Below, piece after piece: positions 24,007 to 31,804 of a stretch of DNA of 64,000 nt; within the stretch, counting starts at the first letter, position 1, and each line of letters opens with the position of its first letter. A model generated the notes under the pieces. That model was given only the letters and a program-made list of their open reading frames with translations. It had not been told where the DNA came from and searched no databases. Source of the DNA: Myxococcales bacterium (lineage in GTDB: Bacteria > Myxococcota_A > UBA9160 > UBA4427); contig JAAZXM010000002.1 of the NCBI GenBank assembly GCA_014240165.1, forward strand, positions 17,841 to 81,840. The letters are read 5' to 3'. The position numbers and the translations under genes were made by a program.

Positions 24007-25331
24007 TGTGGCAACGAATGATCGATGAAGTGAACCCGCGAGTGGCCGCCATCCTCGAAGCGGCCCTGGACGGCCGCGAGGTGTCGGAAGAAGACGCCGA
24101 GCTCCTGCTTTCCGTGGAGGGGCCCGATCAGCACGCGCTTTTCTGGGCCGCGGATCGGGCTCGCCAGGAGGACGTCGGGGATGACGTCACCTACGTGATC
24201 TGCCGAAACGTAAATTTCACCAATATCTGCTACGTGGGCTGTTCGTTCTGCGGCTTTGCGCGTCATAAGCATCAATCCGACGCCTACGTCCACGATATGG
24301 AGACCGTCCTGGCCAAGTGCGAACAGGCGGTGGAGCGCGGCGCGACGGAGATCTGCATTCAGGGGGGCATCCACCCTCAGAAGGATCACGAGCATTACCG
24401 GGAATTGGCCGCCACCATCAAGAACGCGTTTCCCCAGCTTCACCTCCACGCCTATTCCCCCGAGGAGGTCGATTGGGGCCACCGCAAGAGCGGGATGGAA
24501 CTCGCCGATTATCTCCGCTGGCTGGTGGAGGCGGGTGTGAGCAGCTTGCCGGGTACGGCCGCCGAGATTCTCGACGACGAGATCCGTGAAATTCTCTCGC
24601 CGCGCAAGCTGAAAACGGCTCGCTGGGTAGAGATCATCAAGACCGCCCACTCCATCGGTCTGCCCACAACATCGACAGTGATGTACGGCCATATCGAGAG
24701 CCCGCGTCATGTGGCGGCCCATATGGGGCTGATTCGAGAGATTCAGAAAGAGACCGGCGGCTTTACCGAATTCGTTCCCCTCGGCTATATCCACGAACTC
24801 AACGAGCTCTACAACGTGCTCGGATCCCGGCCCGGTGCCACTGCGCCCGAGGATTTGCGCATCATCGCGGTGGCCCGCCTCTTCCTGCGACCCTGGATCA
24901 CGAATATCCAGATCTCCTGGGTCAAGATGGGCCATAAGCTGGGGCAGGTCGCTCTGGGTGCCGGGGCCAACGATTTCGGCGGAACCCTGATGGAAGAATC
25001 CATCAGCCGAGAATCGGGTTCGAAATTCGGCGAGAACACGGCGCCCGAGGATTTCCGGCGCTTGATTCGAGAAGTCGGCCGAGTTCCCGTGGAGCGCAAT
25101 ACCCTCTATGGCACGGTCAGGCGGTTCGACGATCCGGCCCTGGACCCGCCGTCCATGGAACCGACGGCACAGCTGAGCGAGAGCGAGCCCGAAGCTGGCT
25201 ATCCCGTCGCCAATTCCGTCGCCAACCCCGTCGACAACCGCGTCGACAACCCCGTCGACAACCCCGTCGACAATCCCCTCGATAATCCCGCCGAGTCCCC
25301 CGAGCCTTCGCCCATGCGGGTGGTCTCCTAG
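24006..25331 (+). CDS. cofH: FO synthase subunit 2 (radical SAM, CofH)
   Basis: 441 residues. Cluster motif C75-x3-C79-x2-C82 (I-C-Y-V-G-C-S-F-C), then G-G-I-H-P-Q-K-D, L-P-G-T-A-A-E-I-L and T-S-T-V-M-Y-G-H, all typical of CofH/MqnC-type radical-SAM enzymes. Pairing with cofG settles the CofH assignment over the menaquinone enzymes. It links tyrosine to the ribityl-diaminouracil substrate. The last 50 or so residues are an extra tail rich in repeated V-D-N-P units, absent from the core family. The gene ends 4 bp inside the convergent dnaA-like gene. Confidence 0.95.
   Translation: MWQRMIDEVNPRVAAILEAALDGREVSEEDAELLLSVEGPDQHALFWAADRARQEDVGDDVTYVICRNVNFTNICYVGCSFCGFARHKHQSDAYVHDMETVLAKCEQAVERGATEICIQGGIHPQKDHEHYRELAATIKNAFPQLHLHAYSPEEVDWGHRKSGMELADYLRWLVEAGVSSLPGTAAEILDDEIREILSPRKLKTARWVEIIKTAHSIGLPTTSTVMYGHIESPRHVAAHMGLIREIQKETGGFTEFVPLGYIHELNELYNVLGSRPGATAPEDLRIIAVARLFLRPWITNIQISWVKMGHKLGQVALGAGANDFGGTLMEESISRESGSKFGENTAPEDFRRLIREVGRVPVERNTLYGTVRRFDDPALDPPSMEPTAQLSESEPEAGYPVANSVANPVDNRVDNPVDNPVDNPLDNPAESPEPSPMRVVS
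25203..25292 (+). repeat. 12-nt coding repeat in the cofH tail
   Basis: Units close to gtcgacaacccc repeat about seven times, with the first two as gtcgccaa(t/c). They encode a run of V-A-N-P, then V-D-N-P, then L-D-N-P at the C-terminus of CofH. The unit length keeps frame. It looks like a slippage-driven expansion of a disordered tail. Confidence 0.85.
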
Positions 25332-26827
25332 GCGGGCTTTGTCGGGTCGGATCGATCGGGGCTCCGCTCGCGGTCGGCCAGCAAGGTGTCGAGGCGTTCA
25401 CCGAGCGCCTCGACCTGGTAGCGAAGCGGCGGTCGTTCCAGGATGCCGCGTTCGATCTTGCGCAGGGCGTTGCGGACCGCGGGCTGATCCCGCGCCAGGG
25501 CTTGGCCGATTTCGCCCACCGACGCATCGGTGTAGCGGCGGCACAGGTACATGGCGAGCTGTCTCGGGAGCAGAACCTGCTTCCGGCGGGAGCGGGAGGC
25601 CAGGGTATCGGGGCTCGATTGGAAGAAGCCGGCGACCACGGCGATCACGTCCCCCACACGGAGCCGCCGCCTGCGGGTGGGGGCTCCGGCCTTCTTCGTG
25701 ATGGCGCTCTCGGTCAGCGCCCGGTCGATGGGGCTCTTCAGCAGGGAGGCGGTGGTGACGAGCTGAATCAGCACGCTCTCGAGGTCCCGGACGCTGCCCC
25801 GGATATTTTCAACCAGCAGGTCCAGGCAATCCCCGGGCAGGCGAATGCCCCCGTGGGCCGCTTTGCTCCGCAGGATGGCCCGTCGAACCTGGTGATCCGG
25901 GGGCTCGAGTTCGGCCAGGAAGCCTGCGCTCAGCTGGGATCGAATGCGCGCGCCGAGTTCGGGCATGTCCTGGGGAAGCCGGTCCCCGGTGAGCATCACC
26001 TTGCCCCCGGCGTCGAGGACATGCTGGACGGTATGGAAAAATTCGAGTTGGGTGGCGGACTTGCTTTCGAGGAATTGCACGTCCTCCATCACGAAGAGCT
26101 CGTGCCGGCCCCGGTAGCGGCGCTTGAAATCGCTCGTCCGGTTGCTCCTCAGGGCCGAGAGAAATTGGTTGGTGAAGCTCTCCGAGGAGACGTATTTCAC
26201 TGTGCAATCGCCCAGCCGGGCTGCTTCCGAGGCCACCGCTCGGGCGAGGTGGGTCTTTCCCATGCCGGGATCCGCCCGGAGGAAAAGCTGGTTGAGCGTA
26301 CGCTGCTGGCCTCTCGCCATGGCGAAGGACGCTTCTCGGGCCAGGGCGTTGCAGGGGCCCACCACGAAGCTGTCGAAGGTGTACTGCGCGGGTTTTGTCG
26401 CCACGGTGGAGGGCTCCCCGGCGCGGCGGCCGGGTGCAGAGCGAGGTCGAGGAGTCCGGGGTTGCGCGGCGGCCTTCCGGGTCGCTCTCGGCATCGGGGT
26501 GGCCGGGGCGGGTGCGATCGCGGCCGCGGCGTCCGTGGGAATAGGCGCCTGGGCGGCGGGTTTGGTTGCAGCCGAGGCGCGGCACGTGTCCACCGCGAGG
26601 GCGATTTCAATGGAACCGCCGGTTTCGGCTTTCAAGCACGCATCGATGCGTGGCAGAAAATGTCGCCGGATCCGCTCGCGATGGAAGGTCGAGGGACAGA
26701 CGAGCAAAAGTCCCTCGTCTTCGGAACGGGGCTCCAGGGGTTGGAGCCACGTCTCATAGGAGAACGCGGGTACTTCGTTTTGAAGACGGTGCAGAACGCC
26801 GTCCCAGACCTCGGGGGTAAAGGCCAA
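25328..26827 (-). CDS. dnaA: DnaA-family replication initiator, divergent
   Basis: 499 residues from a TTG. Domain I is clear (W-D-G-V-L ... Y-E-T-W-L-Q-P-L), then a Pro/Ala-rich linker (about 85-150), an AAA+ domain with the P-loop A-D-P-G-M-G-K-T-H near 185-192 and M-E-D-V-Q-F-L near 246, then a helix-turn-helix domain IV. In domain IV the DnaA signature, normally G-R-D-H-T-T-V, reads A-R-D-Q-P-A-V near 446, which removes residues that contact the DnaA box. It could be the chromosomal initiator of a lineage with altered box specificity, or a DnaA paralogue. dnaN and recF are not adjacent. The start has no clear Shine-Dalgarno. Confidence 0.85.
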   Translation of the reverse strand: MAFTPEVWDGVLHRLQNEVPAFSYETWLQPLEPRSEDEGLLLVCPSTFHRERIRRHFLPRIDACLKAETGGSIEIALAVDTCRASAATKPAAQAPIPTDAAAAIAPAPATPMPRATRKAAAQPRTPRPRSAPGRRAGEPSTVATKPAQYTFDSFVVGPCNALAREASFAMARGQQRTLNQLFLRADPGMGKTHLARAVASEAARLGDCTVKYVSSESFTNQFLSALRSNRTSDFKRRYRGRHELFVMEDVQFLESKSATQLEFFHTVQHVLDAGGKVMLTGDRLPQDMPELGARIRSQLSAGFLAELEPPDHQVRRAILRSKAAHGGIRLPGDCLDLLVENIRGSVRDLESVLIQLVTTASLLKSPIDRALTESAITKKAGAPTRRRRLRVGDVIAVVAGFFQSSPDTLASRSRRKQVLLPRQLAMYLCRRYTDASVGEIGQALARDQPAVRNALRKIERGILERPPLRYQVEALGERLDTLLADRERSPDRSDPTKPA

Positions 26828-27218
26828 TTCGGGTCATGCCAGCCCGTACGCGGTGCGTCGGGTATTCGGGGGGATTTGTGTGCTACGCGCCGATCCGAGA
26901 AAAAAATTTTTCGGGCTGGCCGTCGAGACGACCGCAGTTAACCACAGCTTCACTTTGCTTCGCAAAGGCGGGATCCGCGATTAAGGGCAATCCCCATGTT
27001 CTCAATAATTCGACTGAAATGCGGTTCTAGATCCCTGTGAACCGCTGTTTCGAAGTCTGAATGCTGTTGTGCTCGAAGGGTTTCCGAAACACAAGTGATG
27101 CAGATTCCGCGTACCTGTTCTGTGTAGATGGCGCTCACCCGCACCTTGGGAAATCTCCATTTTTCTCGATATAGCGAGAAAATGCATTTTTTTTCGAAAT
27201 CTTGTGAAGGCGTGGATT
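26828..27218. other. AT-rich 390-bp region upstream of dnaA-like gene (possible origin)
   Basis: Clearly AT-richer than its surroundings. It holds an A7T5 block (about 26900-26911), one near-perfect DnaA box TTAACCACA (26938-26946, one mismatch to TTATCCACA), and a hairpin CATTTTTCTCG-ATATAG-CGAGAAAATG (27158-27184) followed by an eight-T run (27187-27194). AT-rich DNA beside dnaA is a common site for oriC, but only one convincing box is present, so this is a possibility only. No coding sequence is recognised. Confidence 0.35.
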
Positions 27219-27908
27219 TCATTGCAAAAGGTCCGAACCCGGTGCGATGCGACCGACGAGTTCGCCAAGGCGAACGCGCAGGAATTCGTCGAGCATTCGG
27301 TAGCGAGGCTCAGGGCCCGAAGCTTCAAGCAGTTTTTGTTTATCGAGAACTCCGAGATCGGTTGCCTGGGCGACCACGTGGACGAACTGTGTATCGGTGA
27401 ATTCTTTCAGCTTGCCCAGGGACTCCACCCGCTTTCGCGCGGCCTCCGCATCTTGTGCCGGACCCGTGCTGCGAGCGATCTCGCAAAGGGTTTCAAAGAT
27501 TCGCGCACGCAGCGCCGTCGGCCCGCCTTCGGCCTCGGAAACGCTCTCCTCGGCCAGGCTTTCGATTCGGGCCGTTCGGTAGAGTTCTGCCCGGGGGTGC
27601 TCCTCGAGAATGCGAAAACGTTTCGTCGCCACCAATAAGATGTCCAAGCTGCCGTCTGGCCTTTCGCGGGCTTGGCGGATTTCGCCCTCGCAGCCGATCT
27701 CGAAAATCCCGGGGTCTCCGTCGATCTCTGCCAGGGCCTCGGGCCGGATCGCCACCATGCCGATACGCCGATTCGACGTCAGGGCGGCTCGGGTCATGGC
27801 GCGGTAACGGGGTTCGAAAATGTAGAGCGGGACGCTGAGGGTAGGAAAGAGCACCACGCCCGGGAGCGGGAAGAGTGGGAGGGCTTCTGGGCCGAGATTG
27901 GATGTCAT
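27219..27908 (-). CDS. Lon substrate-binding (LON) domain protein
   Basis: 229 residues. The start is the ATG with GAGGA 8 bases upstream, directly before P-L-F-P-L-P-G-V-V-L-F-P, the classical opening of the LON N-terminal domain. Y-I-F-E-P-R-Y follows. No AAA+ or Ser-Lys protease part is present, so this is the stand-alone LON-domain type, whose biochemical role is unclear (probable peptide or unfolded-protein binding). It lies upstream of the dnaA-like gene on the same strand, with a 390-bp AT-rich gap. Confidence 0.9.
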   Translation of the reverse strand: MTSNLGPEALPLFPLPGVVLFPTLSVPLYIFEPRYRAMTRAALTSNRRIGMVAIRPEALAEIDGDPGIFEIGCEGEIRQARERPDGSLDILLVATKRFRILEEHPRAELYRTARIESLAEESVSEAEGGPTALRARIFETLCEIARSTGPAQDAEAARKRVESLGKLKEFTDTQFVHVVAQATDLGVLDKQKLLEASGPEPRYRMLDEFLRVRLGELVGRIAPGSDLLQ

Positions 27909-27993
27909 GGCGGGGTTTTCCTCGAAGCGCTCGGCCCAAGGTAGCGTGCCGCGCTTGACGGTCGCCTCGTCACCGGGAAAACTGGGGCTCCGA

Positions 27994-28431
27994 ATGGACC
28001 GCCGGACCCGCAAGGAGTTGATCGAGCGATTGCGCGCGGATGCGGACCGGATTTGCGCGCGTTTCGGTCTCCGCTACCAAACCCTCGATGCTGAGCGCGC
28101 CAACGTCAAGCGCCGCTACGGCATCTGCTACTCCGACGGCAGCATCAAGATCCGGCTGGGGCACGTAACCACGGGCCAACCGCTCAAATACTCGAGCCTG
28201 GTCAGCACCCTCTGCCACGAATTGGCGCACCTGAAGCACTTCGACCACTCGCCCCGCTTCCAGGACTTCTACCAGGAGGTCCTTCTGTGGGCTCGCCGCC
28301 AGGGCATCTACCGCCCGGGAAGCCCTGCCCGTTCGCCGGTCGGGGAGAGGGGGGAAGCCGCGGCGCCCAAACCCGCGCGGGTTCGTGATCCTGGGCGCCG
28401 GCCGGCGCCTGAGCAGTTGAGCCTGTTCTGA
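27994..28431 (+). CDS. SprT/YgjP-like zinc metallopeptidase
   Basis: 145 residues. The ATG is chosen because family similarity (R-x-L-I-E-R-L-R ... R-Y-G-I-C-Y-S-D-G-S-I-K-I-R) starts here; frame is open further upstream but reads as noise. The zinc site is H-E-L-A-H near residue 75 with a third ligand in K-H-F-D-H-S-P-R-F. The set is that of small gluzincins of the M48/YgjP and SprT groups. A Pro/Arg-rich tail of about 35 residues follows. The substrate is not known. Divergent from the LON-domain gene, with 85 bp between starts. Confidence 0.85.
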   Translation: MDRRTRKELIERLRADADRICARFGLRYQTLDAERANVKRRYGICYSDGSIKIRLGHVTTGQPLKYSSLVSTLCHELAHLKHFDHSPRFQDFYQEVLLWARRQGIYRPGSPARSPVGERGEAAAPKPARVRDPGRRPAPEQLSLF

Positions 28432-28455
28432 GTTCAGGCGCTTCGGTCCTGACTC
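28430..28455. terminator. weak hairpin between convergent genes
   Basis: GAGTTCAGG and CCTGACTC pair over eight positions with one bulge around a nine-base loop, directly at the metallopeptidase stop. There is no T-run. It could slow converging polymerases between this gene and the small acidic gene. Confidence 0.3.
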
Positions 28456-28519
28456 TCCAGGGCCGGCCGATACCGTGGCCTGCCCGGGGCGTCCTCAACG
28501 CAGGGGATGCGGGCTTGTT

Positions 28520-28732
28520 CTAGCCGGACGCGGCCTTCTGCTGCTCGTCGTACTCTTCGAGATTGTTAGGTCCCTCAACGACCTGGGTCGAGATGTTGTC
28601 GCAGGCGAGGTTCTTGTCGAGGATCTCGCTCAGGAGGCCTTCGACCGTCAATTCATCAAACTCTTCGAAGGCGTCTTCAAGCCCGCCCCCGGTGACACTG
28701 AACTCTAGGTTGAGCTTGATCTTTACGTCCAT
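28520..28732 (-). CDS. small acidic protein, unknown
   Basis: 70 residues, starting at an ATG with a good GAGGAG Shine-Dalgarno 8 bases upstream. It opens with an alternating strand (M-D-V-K-I-K-L-N-L-E-F-S-V-T-G-G-G) and continues with an acidic helix (L-E-D-A-F-E-E-F-D-E-L-T-V-E-G-L-L-S-E-I-L), ending Q-Q-K-A-A-S-G. No family was recognised. The pattern of strand, acidic helix and good ribosome site argues it is a real gene. An upstream in-frame extension exists but reads as low-complexity. Confidence 0.6.
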   Translation of the reverse strand: MDVKIKLNLEFSVTGGGLEDAFEEFDELTVEGLLSEILDKNLACDNISTQVVEGPNNLEEYDEQQKAASG

Positions 28733-29269
28733 CGTTTGCTCTCCTCGCTGTCTGCGTGGTGGCGCTGAGTAGCCGGGCTCTTGCCGATCAGCCGGGCGAC
28801 TGTTCCCCGGGCTCCGCTCCGCCCCCGTGGTCAACTCCGCGGGGCAAGCGTGAGTGCCTGCTTTGTTCTTTGGCCTTTCGCTTCCGGCTATGGGTGCTCA
28901 ACCACACCTTCGTGCTTTCGTCACTGATGGCCCGAACGCGTGAGTTGGCCTATTGCCGACGGGTCGCCCCTCTTCTCTCTCTGCCAAAAAACGTACACTC
29001 GGGCTGAACATTGCCGCTTTCTTCGCGCAAACCGGCTCTGATCAGAATCTCTCATCCGTTCCCCTGGGTGGACACCTCTAGCTGACGGTGCCTCAACCCC
29101 TTGGGAGCGCTGAGGATACACCGGCCCTCTCACGTAGGCTACGCGAAGAGGGCTCAATTTCAGCTATTTACCTATCTGAAGACCCGAGATAGGGAAATCT
29201 GATCAGATTCGAAAAGGCTCGACAGCCCGGTGGCCATGCCTTGCCGTGAAACGCCCACGGGGGTGGGGT
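28733..29269. other. 537-bp non-coding stretch between small acidic gene and thiC
   Basis: Lower GC than the genes around it, and no reading frame gives a recognisable protein. It contains two copies of the perfect 10-nt palindrome TCTGATCAGA (29037-29046 and 29198-29207), the second inside the 14-nt palindrome AATCTGATCAGATT (29196-29209), and a CTATCT-N9-AGATAG hairpin (29172-29192). It may carry the promoter and operators of the small acidic gene, or an unannotated RNA. No tRNA, tmRNA, SRP or RNase P signature was seen. Confidence 0.45.
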
Positions 29270-31066
29270 TTAGCCGGGCACTTGCCGGTCGCCGACCGAT
29301 TTGCCGGATTCGGGCGCCGGGGTGTCGAGGTGCTTCTCCCTTTGGAGGTCTTGGGCCACGTGGGCGTCCGCGGTTCGCTCACTGTGGCATTGGGCCGGTT
29401 CGCTCTCCCCGCCCATCTCCTGTCGAGTCTTGCTGGCGAGGCGGTGCAGTTGCTCGGGCGACAGGACGCCCCTCTTCTGCAGGATTTCTTTCTGCTCCGC
29501 GCTCAAAGCGTCGGAAACCTTCGGCTTTTCCCATGCGTACGCCTCGTCCTTGCCCGAGACGAAGACGCTGATCTCCTTGCTGATGCGCACGGCGCACCAG
29601 TCGTGGCCGCACATGGCGCAGAAATCCGTATCCACGTCCATGTCCTCGTCGTGGAAGGCCCGGGCCGTGTCGGTATCAAAGGCCAATTCGAAATGCTTTT
29701 CCCAGTTGAGGGCCGCGCGGGCCTTGGTGAGTTCATCGTCCCAATCCCGAGTGCCGGGAATCCCCAGCGCAACGTCCGCCGAGTGGGCGGCGATCCGGTA
29801 CGCCACGCAGCCCTGCTTGACGTCATCGCGTTTGGGCAAGCCCAGGTGTTCCTTGGGGGTCACGTAGCAGAGCATGCTGGCCCCGTGGTAGGCGGCGGCC
29901 GTGGCCCCGATGGCGCTGGTGATGTGGTCGTAGCCCGGGAAAACGTCGGTGACCAGGGGGCCGAGGACATAGAAGGGAGCGCCGTGACAGATCTGGCGCT
30001 GGAGTTTCATGTTGTATTCCACCTGGTCGAAGGGCACGTGGCCGGGCCCCTCGATCATGACCTGCACCCCATGGCGCCAGGCGCGTTCCGTGAGTTCGCC
30101 CAGGGCGCTGAGTTCCCCGAGTTGGGCCGCATCCGTGGCATCGGCGAGGCCGCCCGGGCGCAGCCCGTCTCCGATGGAGAAGGTGACGTCGTAGCGGCGC
30201 ATGAGGAGGCAGATGTCGTCCCAGATCTCGGCCATCAGGTTTTCGCGCCCATGGTGAAGCATCCATTTGGCGAGCAGCGAACCGCCGCGGCTGACGATGC
30301 CGATGAGGCGCTTGGCTACGCCGTCGAGGTGCGCCCGGCGCACGCCGGCATGGATCGTGAAATAATCGACCCCCTGCTGGGCCTGGGCTTCGAGGCAGGC
30401 CAAGACCATCTCGCGGTCCAGGTCCTCGATACTCCGCCCCAGGATCATGGAGTAGATGGGCACGGTGCCGATGGGCGCCGTCGAGTTTTTGATGATGGCA
30501 TCCCGGGTGGCATCCAGGTCGCCGCCGGTGGATAGATCCATCACGGTGTCGGCTCCCCAGCGCAGGGCCCACTCGAGTTTCTCGACCTCCTCGCTGCTCC
30601 CGCTGGAGATCGGTGAAGCGCCCATATTGGCGTTGATCTTGGTTCGGCTGGCGCGGCCGATCGCCATGGGGTCGAGTTCCATGCCCAGGTGAACCTTATT
30701 GGCGGGCACCACCATGCGCCCGGCGGCGATTTCCTCCCGGACCTGCTCGGCACTCAGATGGGGCTCGCGTTGGGCGACGCGCTCCATTTCCGGTGTGGTG
30801 ATGCCGAGGCGCGCGTGCTCGAGTTGCGTGATGGGGACGAAGCCCTCGGGCGGCCGCCAATGGCCCTCTTCGCAAACCCAATTCGCGGGCATGAAATCCC
30901 ACGCGGTCTTTTCGGAAACCAGCGGCATTCCCGGCGTATCGGGAGACGAGAAGGCGAGCGGCCCGCCGACGTCGGCAGGGTTCGCGAAGCTCCCGGGGTT
31001 CGTACCCAGCCCGCGGCTCGAGGGGTTGTTACCCGTTTTGGGCAGCGGCGGGCGGACGTTGGTCAT
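29270..31066 (-). CDS. thiC: phosphomethylpyrimidine synthase
   Basis: 598 residues. The ATG with GAGGAG 8 bases upstream was preferred over in-frame codons further out. ThiC converts 5-aminoimidazole ribotide to hydroxymethylpyrimidine phosphate for thiamine, by radical SAM chemistry. The C-terminal cluster motif C-A-M-C-G-H-D-W-C (C-x2-C-x4-C, near 482-490) is present, along with N-A-N-M-G-A-S, M-D-L-S-T-G-G and E-G-P-G-H-V-P. Downstream of the cluster a variable tail of about 80 residues follows. No TPP riboswitch could be made out in the 165 bp upstream, although thiC often has one. Confidence 0.97.
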   Translation of the reverse strand: MTNVRPPLPKTGNNPSSRGLGTNPGSFANPADVGGPLAFSSPDTPGMPLVSEKTAWDFMPANWVCEEGHWRPPEGFVPITQLEHARLGITTPEMERVAQREPHLSAEQVREEIAAGRMVVPANKVHLGMELDPMAIGRASRTKINANMGASPISSGSSEEVEKLEWALRWGADTVMDLSTGGDLDATRDAIIKNSTAPIGTVPIYSMILGRSIEDLDREMVLACLEAQAQQGVDYFTIHAGVRRAHLDGVAKRLIGIVSRGGSLLAKWMLHHGRENLMAEIWDDICLLMRRYDVTFSIGDGLRPGGLADATDAAQLGELSALGELTERAWRHGVQVMIEGPGHVPFDQVEYNMKLQRQICHGAPFYVLGPLVTDVFPGYDHITSAIGATAAAYHGASMLCYVTPKEHLGLPKRDDVKQGCVAYRIAAHSADVALGIPGTRDWDDELTKARAALNWEKHFELAFDTDTARAFHDEDMDVDTDFCAMCGHDWCAVRISKEISVFVSGKDEAYAWEKPKVSDALSAEQKEILQKRGVLSPEQLHRLASKTRQEMGGESEPAQCHSERTADAHVAQDLQREKHLDTPAPESGKSVGDRQVPG

Positions 31067-31233
31067 GGCTGCACTCCTCATCGGTTGTGGCGGGCCAACC
31101 GCCCCGCCCCCGTCCGGATACCCTATCACGCGCTCCACCCAGACGCCCCGAGCAAGCTGTCACCGAAGCAGCGATATTTCACCGGCGCGTGGCGTGTGGC
31201 CGACTATGCTAGCGGTCAACCTGGGAGCGAAGC

Positions 31234-31788
31234 GTGGAAATGCCAAGCGGTCTGAAATGGATAGTGGTCGCCGGGGCCCTGGCCTGGGCCAGCGCAGGCT
31301 GCGACCGGAACATCGCGCCCTTCGTGCCCGGGGAGGAGCCCCGCCGCCCGGACCTCTCCCGCATCTACCCGGCTCCGGAGCAGGCACCCGCCATGGCGCG
31401 GAACGCCGGCGCGGCAGGGCCCCCGTCGCCGGCCGCCGCGGATGCGAGCGTCGGGCGCCCAGGGGCCTCGGTGAGGGGCAACGTGAACCTGGCCGAAGCC
31501 GCGAATGGGCGGACGGGCACGCTTTTCATCATCGCCCGTCGCCAGGGCGCGGTGGGTGGCCCCCCCCTGGCGGTCCTGCGGGTTCCCGACCCCCGCTTTC
31601 CCCTGGCTTTCGAGATCGGCCCCGATCAGGTCATGATCCCGAGCATGCGCTTCGAGGGGGCAATCGCCCTGACGGCGCGCCTGGATGCCGATGGCGATGC
31701 CATGACGCGCGACGACGGCGATCCTCAGACCGAAACCCCCCAGGCAGTGGTCCCGGGCTCGGTGGGGGTCGAACTGGTTCTGCGCTGA
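31234..31788 (+). CDS. lipoprotein with CcmI/CycH C-terminal-like domain
   Basis: 184 residues. The GTG start has GGGAG 7 bases upstream. A lipoprotein signal ends in A-S-A-G-C (Cys about 23), then a Pro/Ala-rich linker (about 28-85), then a domain from about 88: G-T-L-F-I-I-A-R ... G-P-P-L-A-V-L-R-V-P ... F-P-L-A-F-E-I-G-P ... L-T-A-R-L-D-A-D-G-D-A. That pattern matches the C-terminal domain of the cytochrome c assembly protein CcmI/CycH. The TPR part and the rest of the ccm genes are missing. It may bind a haem-chaperone-like partner in the periplasm, but the role is open. Confidence 0.7.
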   Translation: MEMPSGLKWIVVAGALAWASAGCDRNIAPFVPGEEPRRPDLSRIYPAPEQAPAMARNAGAAGPPSPAAADASVGRPGASVRGNVNLAEAANGRTGTLFIIARRQGAVGGPPLAVLRVPDPRFPLAFEIGPDQVMIPSMRFEGAIALTARLDADGDAMTRDDGDPQTETPQAVVPGSVGVELVLR

Positions 31789-31804
31789 AGGGGCGGGCAG
31801 GCCT

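Noticed and set aside
31067..31233. A TPP riboswitch before thiC
   Set aside because: The conserved CUGAGA and ACC-x-GAUCUGGAUAA type core segments could not be found on the minus strand.
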